DNA of 59,801 nucleotides from Hyaloperonospora brassicae (taxonomy: Eukaryota > Oomycota > Peronosporomycetes > Peronosporales > Peronosporaceae): positions 1 to 59,801 of the forward strand of contig CANTFL010000774.1 in assembly GCA_947650285.1 (NCBI GenBank), in the 5' to 3' direction. The translations under genes were made by a program, and so were the position numbers. This document shows positions 1-10,262 of the stretch, piece after piece. The number at the start of each line of letters is the position of its first letter. Within the stretch, counting starts at the first letter, position 1. Under the pieces are notes generated by a model. It had not been told where the DNA came from, ran no database searches, and saw nothing but the letters and a program-made list of their open reading frames with translations.

Positions 1-330
1 ACGAATCGAGTGCGAGTCAAGTGCACCAGAGCTTGTTGTGGCAAGCGAGAGACCAGCACCTTTTCGTCAGCTCGCGGGTAGAAGTGCTCTCTTGTCAAGG
101 CTAAGCAAAGTAAACTGTAGCAGCAGCAGCAGTAGTTGGTCAGTTGAAGTAAAAGTCGCTGTTGCAGTCGTTGCCGTTGAAACACAAATTCGAAAGACGG
201 ATCGTCGAAAACAATCCCAATCTGTGCTTGAGATCGTTTGTCAAACATCCTCCAACCTGAAATCCCAACTGTCGTATCTGAATGGTTTGAGCCGTCAGTC
301 CCAAACGACGAAAAGCTCGCACGACCAATA
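1..330 (+). other. 5' flank and likely 5' UTR of MCM8
   Basis: No separate gene is evident. The reading frame of MCM8 stays open upstream to about 238 but holds no earlier ATG. A short CAG run lies near 119-135. Several small overlapping frames here look like chance. Confidence 0.5.
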
Positions 331-3122
331 ATGCGTCCGTCCACTTCGCCTCCGAGCACCCTCGTGGACGCCGCCACGTGCGTGTGGAACCAGTACTACC
401 CCGACGACCACAACATCGGTGTCCGCCAGCCGGGTGAGACCCGTTCTGTGCACTATTATAGCCCTATCAGCGACACCGATGGCCGCTTCCAAGCCGCCGT
501 GACCTTCCTCAACTGTTTCCGACACGGCGAACAATGGGCTCCGTTGCTCCAAGTACGAGGTATTACTTCTTGCACCACAATACACACCAGTGTGTAGTCA
601 CAGTCGAAAATGCTGCAGTGTGACTTGACGCAGGCGAACGTGACGGTGGTGTGGCTGCACTATCAGGAGCTCATTCGGACTGGAACAAAGGACTTTGAGC
701 GAGCAATGACGGAAAACATTGAAGACGTGCTGCTTTGCATGGGCATCGCGCTGTGCATGCGGCGGCACGAGCTTCGCCTGGAGGCAGAAGAAGACGCCGC
801 GAGGAAGCGGAACGTGCTCGTTGATCGCACCAAGATCACGGTTCGGTTGCACGGCGTGACGCCGGTGCTGCCCATTGCTGCGGTGAAAGCAGAACTGGTG
901 CACCAGTTTGTCAGTGTTGTTGGCACGGTCGTACGAGTGAGCGCTATCAAGCCACTCGTCACGAGGTGCGACTTTGTGTGTGCGAAGTGCAACGAAGCGA
1001 CGTCGAGAGCCTTCCCCGAGGGAAAGTTCACTCCTCCGCAGGGGTGTGAGCATTTGCCGTGTCGAGGTCGGACGCTGCTACCGAACCGGTCGTCGGTGGA
1101 TACAGTCGATTACCAGAAGATCAAGTGGGTAGAGGAATAGCCCGTGTGGGGTTCTTCGGAGCTGCAACTGAATCATCACACGCATGTGGTCATTGTGGTC
1201 TTTGATGCTGTTGTTGTTGTTGTTGCTGTTGCTGTTGCTGTTGCTGTTATTGTTGTTGCTGCTGTTGTCAAGACTGCAGGAGATCGAAGCCACAGATGTT
1301 GGGCCTGGCCGTGTACCGCGAATGGTAACATGTTACCTGCCTATGTATGACCCATCCGTTCGTTACTTACGTCCAATGAGTTGATCATCGTGGCGCGCAG
1401 ATTGAGGTGGAATTGTACGAGGACCTTGTGGACTCTTGCATTCCTGGTAACGTCGTGACGATCTCAGGCATCGTGAAGAGCGTCAACTCAGAAATCCACG
1501 GAGGAAGGTATGGCAAGCGTGCGCAAGCAAACAGCCTGTATATACTGTACATCAGCGCCAACTCCGTCGAAAACTCGGCAAAGGTAACTTGTGCGATGGT
1601 GTGAAGGGCTTGTCGGATGCGGAATGATAGACCTCGCATGTTGTGCCCGCTTGCTTCAACGTAGGCGGACAAAGACAAAGCTTCGGACATTGATTTTGCC
1701 AAAGAAGACCTCGAACAGATTAGCAGTATCATCAATCAGGGCGACGTCTTCGACCGGCTTGTCCATTCCCTGTGCCCCGGCATTTATCGCAACGACATCG
1801 TGAAGGCTGGTCTGATCCTGGCGTTGCTCGGAGGAACTCGGAACTCGGATGACAAAGACACGCCATGCGTGAGCAGAGCAGATTCGCACGTGCTAGTTGT
1901 TGGCGATCCTGGTCTGGGCAAAAGTCAGATGCTTCGGGCTGTGTCCATGGTTGCGCCACGAGCTGTGTACGTGGGTGGAAACACCACTACCACGACGGGG
2001 TTGACTGTCACAATGGTGAAAGACGGATCCGGCGACTACGCGCTGGAAGCCGGTGCCCTCGTTCTCGCCGATCAGGGAGTTTGCTGCATCGACGAGTTTG
2101 ACAAAATGGGGATCGACTACCAGGCCCTGCTCGAAGCGATGGAGCAGCAAAGCATCAGTATTGCAAAGGCAGGTATCGTGTGCAACCTCAACGCTCGGAC
2201 GTCCGTCATTGCCGCTGCCAATCCCAGCGGCGGTCACTACGACCGCAGTCAGTCGGTGCGAGAGAACCTGAAAATGAAAGCTCCGCTCTTGTCTCGCTTC
2301 GACCTCGTTTTCATCCTGCTGGACCGGCCGGACGAAGAACGAGATCGGCTGTTGTCGGAGCACGTGATGAACTCTCACGCACGTGGCGCGCGAAAGTCGA
2401 GGAAGCGCGTGCGCGACGACTGTGCGCCAACGAGTTCATGGAAGTCGAGCAGACACGCCAACACACTGCCGTCAAGCAATTACGAACCAGCCGCCGAGTC
2501 TGATCACCGCATTCTATCGCACCGTCTCCGTCAGAACGCGTCCGAGTTCAGCATCGACCCCATACCCCTCTACTTTGTGCGCAAGTTTATCGCGTACGCT
2601 CGTCGATACGTGCACCCACGTCTATCGCCTGAGGCTGCGACTGTGCTGCAGCAGAAGTATCTGGAGCTGCGTGCAGCAGGTGAGGGCGAGCAGAACTCGG
2701 GGGACAGCATCCCGATCACCACACGGCAGCTCGAGTCGCTCATCCGTCTCTCGCAAGCGCGCGCTCGAGCGGAACTCGCTGAGACCGTCTCGGTCGAGCA
2801 CGCCCGAGATGTCGTTGACATCCTGCAGGACTGTTTGCGCGACACGTGCGTCCCTGAAGACAGCAGTCTCGACTTTGGCCGCAGCGGAGGCATGAGTCTG
2901 GCCAAGAAGGTGAAAGCGTACGTCGCACGGCTCATGAAAGCGGCAGCCCGACGCAACACGAGCCTGTTCTCCATGGACGACCTGGTCCAAGTGGCCGACA
3001 GCATGGCGCTCAAGGTGGACGACTTTCGAGACTTCGTGGACATCCTGCGCAACGAGTGTTACTTGCTGAAGAAAGGCCCGGGACAGTACAAAGTGCAAAC
3101 ATCGTCGTACAACATGATGTGA
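331..3122 (+). CDS. MCM8: DNA helicase MCM8 (five exons, intact)
   Basis: MCM-family ATPase that acts with MCM9 in homologous recombination and repair-linked DNA synthesis in the nucleus. Exons read as 331-552, 604-1124, 1273-1324, 1401-1583 and 1665-3122, all with GT-AG borders and a continuous frame, giving about 811 residues (human MCM8 is 840). The N-terminal half has a zinc-binding pattern C200-x2-C203 and C222-x4-C227. The ATPase core shows Walker A GDPGLGKS (about 406-413), the MCM8-type GNTTTTTGLTVTMVKD stretch, Walker B CCIDEF (acid pair about 469-470) and the arginine finger LLSRFD (Arg about 537). The short exon 3 was placed because KIK|LQEIE and GRVPRM|IEVELYEDLVDSC match the MCM8 pattern. 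The start is the first in-frame ATG. The second intron carries a TTG/CTG microsatellite. MCM2-7 and MCM9 are less likely because of the MCM8-specific motifs. Confidence 0.93.
1125..1272 (+). repeat. MCM8 intron 2 with TTG/CTG microsatellite
   Basis: A GT-AG intron of about 148 bp. Its 3' half is a (TTG/CTG) tract at about 1204-1266 ending in TCAAG before the next exon. The tract also acts as the pyrimidine-rich region next to the acceptor. An alternative acceptor at 1279 would put the following exon out of register with MCM8. Confidence 0.75.
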
Positions 3123-3266
3123 CCAAGACCGTGTTGTGCGACTACGTTATCAGCAGCTTCAGCTCGAGGATCGCTGATGTCGTTCAACAGCCGCCGCAGT
3201 TGGCTTCGACGGTCAGCAGCAGCTCAACTGGTGCGTCCGCCCGACACGATCGTCTGCTGCAGGTGT

Positions 3267-3559
3267 TTACTTGATATTGAGCTTCTCCCGACGGGCCCTG
3301 ACCTCCTGGTCCACGATAGCTTGCGGTCGCTCGGAAGAGAAGAGGTCGTGGCCCGCTTTGCGTTCTACAAGACAGAAGGAGCGAAGGAGGAGGGAAAGCA
3401 CCGGTGCGAGTTAGACGGCGGACAAGCGAGTGGAGCGAACGAGCGCGGCGTACGCTTCTGGACAACGGGGTACGCGCAGATGGCGAGACAGAGCGACGTG
3501 CCGACGAACACTTTGCCGCTCTGGCTCAGCGGGAGCTTTTCGAGGAACGTGAGCAGCAT
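3267..3559 (-). CDS. Small single-pass membrane protein, 67 aa, two exons
   Basis: Not assigned to a known family. Exon 1 (3559-3454) encodes a short N-terminus and a hydrophobic segment, GKVFVGTSLCLAICAYPVV (about residues 15-33). A GT-AG intron of 89 bp (3453-3365) follows. Exon 2 (3364-3267) encodes a charged tail containing RKAGHDLFSSERPQ and ends in KLNIK. The splice restores one frame (QK|QRKAGHD) and gives 67 residues. Size, one membrane span and a basic/charged tail resemble small mitochondrial inner-membrane subunits or assembly factors, but that is inference. It is convergent with MCM8, with 144 bp between stop codons. Confidence 0.6.
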
Positions 3560-4109
3560 CTCGATCGACTGACTGAGCTCTCTCGGCTGTTGTGGAGCGC
3601 TCGATTCCCTGTGATACGATATAGCGAGAGGGCGACGGGGACCTGTCAAAGTCGATGAACGTCCTGCTGATAATGATGGCTCGGTCAGAAGCGACGACCG
3701 GTGGATGGACACCTGAAGCACCGAGAGAGACGGACGGACGGACGGACCGCAGTGGCAACAAACAATGATACACAACGACACTTGCTTGTGCTTCAGAACG
3801 TGGTCTGTTCGATTGCTCGCTTTCGACTGACTGGTGGTACAGCTGATCGATGTGGCACTGCTTGCGCACGGGCACATGGCTTGAAGGGCGTTGTGTGTGA
3901 AGCTGTTGTGGCTAGGTACGTACGTCGCTGAAACGAGTCGTTGAAGTGAATCGCCGAGAACAACGATCCGTTGACAGACGCAGACACCGATACCAATGCT
4001 GCGTGGTCCATCTTTGTTCCTGTGGGTGACAGTTGAGGCAGAGACTATCGATAGGACAAGAGCAAACGCGTTTCGACTCTTTCGTAGTGCATTAAACGTG
4101 AGACCGTCG
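3560..4109. other. Intergenic, no gene recognised
   Basis: Both strands hold only overlapping short frames without recognisable motifs. It would contain the promoter of the small membrane-protein gene that starts at 3559. Confidence 0.4.
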
Positions 4110-4475
4110 TCAACTTCTCCAGTGTTCAGCATCCAACGTCCGCCGCAACGCGAATCCTGGAAAAAACTTGTCACCGATGGCGGCCAGAGCAGCCCGCCGT
4201 CCAACGCAACCAGCAGATTTCGCCTTCACTCCTTGTTCACTGTCCGATGAGAGCGTCAACTTCGCTTGGCATTGAAGCCTTCGACTATCGGTGATCAGCT
4301 TTAGCTTTGCAACCTCTCGAATGGGCTACTTGATCGAAGGTGGAGGTGTTGGTGCACGTTGGGTCCCCAAGGCGGCATTCGCTCCACTCGTTGCCCGCAT
4401 TCCAGCCGTTTGCCCCGACGCGAATGTCATGCAGAGAATCCCGACGGTAAGGAGAAGAATGTTAGCGAACCGCAT
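4110..4475 (-). pseudogene. Small secreted protein gene with one in-frame TAG
   Basis: The ATG at 4475 opens a frame with a clear signal peptide (MRFANILLLTVGILCMTFASG). After 49 codons a TAG at 4326-4328 interrupts it. The same frame then stays open for another 71 codons, to the TGA at 4110-4112. The second part is basic and includes GRRAALAAIGDKFFPGF. No RxLR-dEER or LxLFLAK motif is visible, so an effector role is only a possibility given the organism type. The interruption could be a true nonsense mutation, an allele, a sequencing error or an unrecognised intron. The first 49 codons alone could also be translated as a short secreted peptide. Confidence 0.45.
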
Positions 4476-6421
4476 GCTTTGACGCTGAGATGTAGGAGGT
4501 TTGTTGGTTGCGAAATCGATTGTGACTGACTTCGAAGCGCGTTCAGAAGCGCTCTCGTGGTCCACCATCTCAAGATCTATGAAAATCCACACGTACCTAT
4601 CTCTTTGAATCTTACGGTAAGGGTTGGTAGGTAAAAGCGCGACGACAAGACGCGTTCAACCCTGTATAGAGCGTGATTAAACAAGCACGACAGCTTCGCC
4701 GTCACCATATGCTTAGGCTAAATCGCCTACTCAGTCCAAAATATACTTGTGTGCTTAGGAGAGGGACTTAAGAAAGAAACGCAAATCTTTCTCGTTCTGC
4801 TATGGCTCGTGATCCACTAAGCTCAGCGTTTTGACTCATTGATAAGATGGGCTTGGGAACAAGTGCTCATACGGGTAATGAATCTTTAGCACGAGAGGTA
4901 CTGACCATTGTGGCTGGATTATTTGCTCAAATTCCGATTTCTACGAACACAGATGGGAAAAAAGAGAGTTGGTAGACGTCTGGTCTGATCGGCTGGTACC
5001 CCATCCGTGATTGGCATCTCTCTTTTGCGCTGTGACAGCTGCACCTGTTAAACTTTACGCGCACGCAACGCCGGGTGGCGATTTGTTAACAGCGACATAG
5101 GCCGCAATAACCACCGCGGAGCAGTCTTAATATATTTCGATATCGTCATGCTGCCGACAATATTGTAAACAACGTCAGCATTGACCATTTGCCACAGGCA
5201 AAACTATTAGCCCTAAACGACCGCAAGCAATCATGTGGGACCAATGCTGTAGAAGAGAGCCATCGCCATAAGATACACCCAGGGCTAATGCAACACGCCT
5301 AACATGCGAAAGGTGTAGGGTGGCCTCATTCATATTGCGTGCAAGACACCACGGGTGGAACAGGCCACATGATGGCTAACCCAACGCATGTACATGTTAC
5401 ATCATTTCCGGCAGGTATAGTCCCAATTTTAGAAACAATGCAGGACTAGGCAGTAGGGTTATCTTACTCCTGAAGCGGAAGCGACAGCTGTATAAGCCTC
5501 GAAAAATTTGGGTTGTATCATCTGACTGGGTCTATACATGACGCGGCCAACCACCTACCCACCCCTATTTGAAAAGACGAACGCAGCTGCTTGATGCGGA
5601 GCACGTGAGTCTGACTCTAACTGCAACCAGCTGACCATAGTTAAAGGAGTATTGCTGGAGCTCGCATAGCAAAGACTCTCTTCGATTTTCGATGGGAGTA
5701 CATAAGAGGACGAAGCCTTCTGGTCCACATATTTGCGTGCTGACAACACATGGAATGTAGATCACCTAGGAGATGTCACTTGATCACAGGAGCGAATGAC
5801 ATAGGGAATTCGCCAAACTGCGATACTACTATTCTGTAATCCAGGTATACTTTCTTGTCGTTCGGCGGAAGGTGCCACCATGCAATAACAAGCCATGCTG
5901 CGTGGTGGGGACTAACAATTATAATGAATGCGCAGAGATCAAGACAGTAGCGGCAAACTCCGGGTAGACAGAGTATGCCATAGCGTAACACCACCGCAAC
6001 TGACGAACGCGTACACTTGGAACATACCGCAAACGACTTACATCAATGAACTCATGAAATATTTGGGACGCTACCAAGAATGAAGCAGCGATATACTCCG
6101 TCGGATGGTACAATTCTTTCAATTTATTTTACAATATTTTAAATTACTTCCGAAAGTGTGGGTGGTATTATGCACACGTGCCTTACCTGCTAGATCGTAT
6201 TTAGTACAGATGCCCGGACATAAGTACATAGCACGCACGCACACAATGCCTCTATACCACAAAATCTACTTATGGTATAATTCCTTCTTACTTGCGTATT
6301 TCAGCCTACCACATTGTGTATTTATTGCCGACCAGCCTGTCTAACGTGTGTACTTGATCAAAACTGCAAGTGTAACAATTGGGCCCTAACAAAACTTTAA
6401 CGCTTGTGTGTCGATTATACT
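4476..6421. other. AT-rich intergenic, nothing recognised
   Basis: No frame with a recognisable motif on either strand. The short frames at 5.5-6.3 kb overlap one another on both strands and look random. Likely decayed repeat DNA. Confidence 0.4.
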
Positions 6422-6862
6422 TTTTACGGGGTCGCCCCTAACATAAAATCCTCATTAAGAAGATATGACAATAAAGAAAATTTCGATGAATATTCTTTCA
6501 ACAATATCACATAGCATGATGATATTGTTGAAGATGACCGAAGGGTCTACTCATTGGTTGATATCGCGATGATATCAACCCAACAATCGCTGCTAGACGC
6601 GCGCAATGGGTGGTGAGTAGACGTCACCATACATTTGGTTACATTAGTATAATTAAGTCAGGTCAAACAAAGACACGAGAGTTGAAGGACTCTATAATAT
6701 AAAATAGCAGTTTTACTTTTATCACGACTAGAGCCCTTCACTATAGTCGTTCTATCTTCCTCTGTGTAGTTCTACACCTAGCTGGCCTTATCTATCACTA
6801 CCGTCAGTGATAGTAAACTCTGTACTGGTTGACCAGTACGTAGTCGTCAGTTCCCCGTTACA
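6422..6862 (+). mobile_element. Solo LTR of the element-2 chromovirus family
   Basis: A 441-bp copy that matches, as reverse complement, the LTRs at 43324-43764 and 50538-50978 along its length. It is flanked by the 5-bp direct repeat ATACT at 6417-6421 and 6863-6867, the expected target duplication size for a Ty3/gypsy element. No internal region is attached. It therefore looks like the product of LTR-LTR recombination that removed the body of an older insertion. The terminal palindrome is degraded compared with the full element. Confidence 0.9.
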
Positions 6863-8100
6863 ATACTTACTGCAAGGTGTAATGCTAGACACGCAGATCG
6901 ATTAAGTAGAGTTTGACAGCCATAGGGAAGATATACGATATGTAGCGTTACTACCGTATGCCCTGAATTTTTACCTTTATACGTAGTCGAGGAGTGTTAT
7001 GGGTGACACACTAGGTCACATATTATCTATATCATCAGGATAAAAGATACCAGCTATTTATATGCAGTTGACATAAGTGCTCCAGGTACTGTTAATCTTA
7101 CAAAACGTTACTTTTTTCAATCTAATTAAATCCCCAAGTCGCACCCTCTGTATTCTTATGCTTGATAGATTTTCAATCCCGTTGTTATGGTTGTTGCTGA
7201 AAAAGTAGCATAATGTGTCAATTTTCTTCGCTGACGCTACCGCTGTTGTAGCTAATTAAACTGTTAGGTGTAGGAGGTGATAAATCACATCTTATAGGCA
7301 TACCTTTTTGCCTGGTCTCACTGACGGATGCTGTCACAATACTTTTATGCAATGTATATTTGGTGTCTTCTTCAATTCCACGCAACTTTTTTGTACAGGC
7401 TGACCCACTACTTTACAATATGATGTACAAAGTCACACCCTTGAAAAGGAAAACAATATAAATTTGCATGCAATGGCTGTATTTCAAAATTATTGACAAC
7501 CAATTTTTCGTCTCGTAATACAAACCGTGTACGACGCAAATATAATTTTATTGTATCAAGAGACCGATCGTGTCAAGTAATTTGGCATTATATAGTGTCA
7601 TTATCATGCGCAACACAATTGCGTGGACCGAGGGAAACAAAATACTATTACTTAAGTGAATGTATCTTTCTGCTTATACAATAAAAAAGTTAACCTATAG
7701 CTTATCAATGACATTACACACTTTGAAACCACACAATCAGAGATGTGAAAGACAGACCAATGTCAATTGACTAGGTCAATTGACCTGGTCACTTATCTTA
7801 AGTGACCGAAAGTCACCCGTTAAAAAACAGCATGTAAATTGAATGCGAACAATGCGACCGACAAAGAAATATTAAGATTAACAAAGTGTTTAAATCTGAC
7901 CCCTAATAATCGTATTTATGCTTCTCATTAAAAAGAATTTCATCTATTTTCGTCTAAATTTTCATCATTTATTTAATTTCTTGGGTGGTGTTTCTCAGTC
8001 TTCTTTCGAAATTATTGCTACTTTCATAGAGGGTTTCGTATATCTAATGATTGATGAATCGCTATAGAGGATGAGTACGAATACACTTCATAGCAGATTT
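6863..8100. other. AT-rich intergenic with a palindrome cluster
   Basis: No gene is recognised. At about 7759-7806 lie nested palindromes: GTCAATTGAC, GGTCAATTGACC and GTCACTT...AAGTGAC. They may be the end of a small inverted-repeat element. Confidence 0.35.
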
Positions 8101-9115
8101 ATCTGATTTTCGAAATGGCGCTTGCATCTTCTGCGAGATTGTCTTCAAGTGTGGAAAGACCAATCGCATGCTTGTGCAACACGCCAGGGCCTGCAATAAG
8201 ATATCTACCAAGGATAAGAGAGAGGCTCTGTCACGTCTTTCTGCTATTAAAATCTTACCCAACGGGTCAGCTGCTTCAGAATGTTGTGCCGGTGAATTCG
8301 ACACCAGAACTATTTTTAATCGCGGATTTGTTGGTGGTGAAAAAACATTCTTATCGAGAAGACCGCGCGATAATGACTTTGATACAGCTGATGACAGGGA
8401 TATGGAAAATTGTCTTAAAATTTTACAAAATCCGCATGGACAGCGGGCACAAAGCGTACATGGAGGCAGAGCACAAATATTATTATTTTGGGTGACAAGA
8501 AAAGGTAGATGTTCTTTTTTCTTCACCAGCATTCGCCAGCGGTTTGCCGTGGTCGACGATTTGTTTTGAAGAATGTAAGGATGGTTCCAGAGCTATGTGC
8601 CCGGCGTATGATATGCCATCTTAACAAGCTTAATCCAGTCGCCTTTTAGATGAAAATGTGCAAGAATCAAGAAAGTTGTGGATCATTACCTAAGAAATAG
8701 CCCTGTAGGATCATATACTATACTCTGCGATGGCTGGAAGAGCATTAAAAGGATCCTGTTGTCAATATATTGATCACCACTCTTACGTCGGTATTTTATA
8801 AGACTGTGGAGACTTAGAATCATTCTAATTCTGGAGAATACAAGGTTGCTATCATAAAGAAAGGCATTATTGCCGTGAGCAGGATGGTGTACTACACTGA
8901 TTTTATGAGCCGTGGGAAATCAGCTGTCATAGCGGATAACGCCATCGCGATGAAAAGGCACAGACGATTCTCTAAAATGCTTTTACAGATTTAATCAATC
9001 TACCTTGTCTGGCGCATAACTTGCATCTGATTAATAAGGACTTTTACGGTATGAGTCTATCCCCTCAGTGATGAACGATTGTCCAAAAGTTTCGAAGGTT
9101 TTAAGGCATAATTAC
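8100..9115 (+). pseudogene. Decayed hAT-type transposase
   Basis: Broken frames on the + strand spell a hAT/DUF659 transposase core: DGWKSIK at about 8729-8751, then after a frameshift DPVVNILITT and VFYKTVET (about 8752-8814), then GEYKVAIIKKGIIAVSRMV, then IADNAIAMKR and NLPCLAHNLHLINKDF (about 8930-9045). This order (DGW, DN, C-x2-H-x-L-x-L) is typical of the hAT catalytic region. Stops and frameshifts between blocks mean no functional protein. An open frame at 8168-8569 precedes it and may be its N-terminal part, but has no clear motif. Confidence 0.65.
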
Positions 9116-9244
9116 ACGAAAGCAACTCTTAAATAGTGCATGATAGCAACCAACGTTCAATTTAGAAGAATTTTAAGATTCCAGGTGACACCATATGGGG
9201 TTCACACTTTCAGACGTTTGATGCTGTCTTTATTGCAAGGCTAG

Positions 9245-9710
9245 CCCCTTTCATAACCTTGTGTTTATCGCTATTGTGGTGAAGTGTTGATCACAAATAT
9301 TTTGTGACCCCAACTCTCCACTAACGCCCGGGCGACCAACAAACGGAGGGGGTACATCGATTCCGTGCTCTGTGGTTATTTGCACACCTTGTATACCCGT
9401 CGGTGAGGCGGGTTGCGCTCTTCTTAGTGGACTTGAGATGAAGCCAAACTTGACCGTTTTGGGGATAGGAGTTGATCGAATGGAAATTCATTACTTAGTC
9501 AAATGTGGATTTAGATCGAGTGGAAGTTCATCACTCGATCGCGTGTAAGCTTGGGCGCTCTCGTAGAGTCTCCTTCGTCTATATGTGATGCTTGATGCGC
9601 GAGCCTTCTGACCATTTGAGCCATCTCGCGATCTTGAATCTGAATCTTAAGGTTCACTGCGTCCAATCTCAGTTGAAGGGGGTGATCAAATTAACGTTTC
9701 GTCTGGCCAC
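9245..9710 (-). pseudogene. Gag-like fragment, copy A
   Basis: The minus-strand frame from 9456 reads TVKFGFISSPLRRAQPASPT, then EHGIDVPPPFVGRPG and SGELGS. It aligns in frame with the ORF at 29457-29669 (TVKFPIDTSPPGRMQPAPPT, then GGRPGASGELGS). Conservation of amino acids between two diverged copies shows that the family once encoded protein. Upstream (about 9700-9560) a charged, helix-prone stretch includes IQDREMAQMVRRLA, similar to the leading part of retroelement gag proteins. Assignment to gag is inference; no zinc knuckle is visible. Confidence 0.4.
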
Positions 9711-9961
9711 ACAATCCAAAGGCATGATTTGTGTAGACGCAGGTCACTCTCGGTTCATCAGGAGGGCAAATTTCCTGCCCGGGAGAAGTCAACGCGTGTC
9801 TTCCGTTACAAATTTAATTCTGTTATATGTTAATTAACCAAATCCAAAACCTATGACTATTCCTATCTGTTAACTAGATCACTGTTGCGTATCGCTTGTA
9901 TATGTTATTCACCTCTTGAATCACGCGGTCAACAGCGGATTGTCGGGTTGCGAGTCGGTCC

Positions 9962-10096
9962 GAAGCGAATTTCCCCGTAGTGGATCGCTCCGTAGTGGAT
10001 CACCCCATAGTGGATCGCTCGGTAGTGAATCTCCCCGTAGTGGATCGCCCCGTAGCCGATCGCTCGATAGTGGATCTCCCCGCGGTGGATCGCAGC
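9962..10096. repeat. 15-bp minisatellite, about 8-9 units
   Basis: The unit is close to GTAGTGGATCGCTCC, with variation at the third to last positions. Because 15 is a multiple of three, each strand keeps an open frame of pentapeptides (S-G-S-P-R type on +, G-D-P-L-R type on -). It lies upstream (on the minus strand) of gag-like copy A and may belong to the same element. Confidence 0.8.
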
Positions 10097-10262
10097 AGTG
10101 GTCAACATCAATTATGCTTCCACACATCCCAGGGTGGATCGTGATCAATCTCTCTAGTCTTCCGGTCCTTGTTACTTGGTGATCCAAGCCCGTAATAGCG
10201 GATCGCGAGTCGTCAATCCTTGAATATACTCCTTCTTGATCATTAGGTGAAATGATCCGCAT

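Noticed and set aside
38..597. Overlapping ORFs on both strands before MCM8 exon 2.
   Set aside because: Only the 331-552 part matches MCM8 structure; the rest are UTR or shadows.
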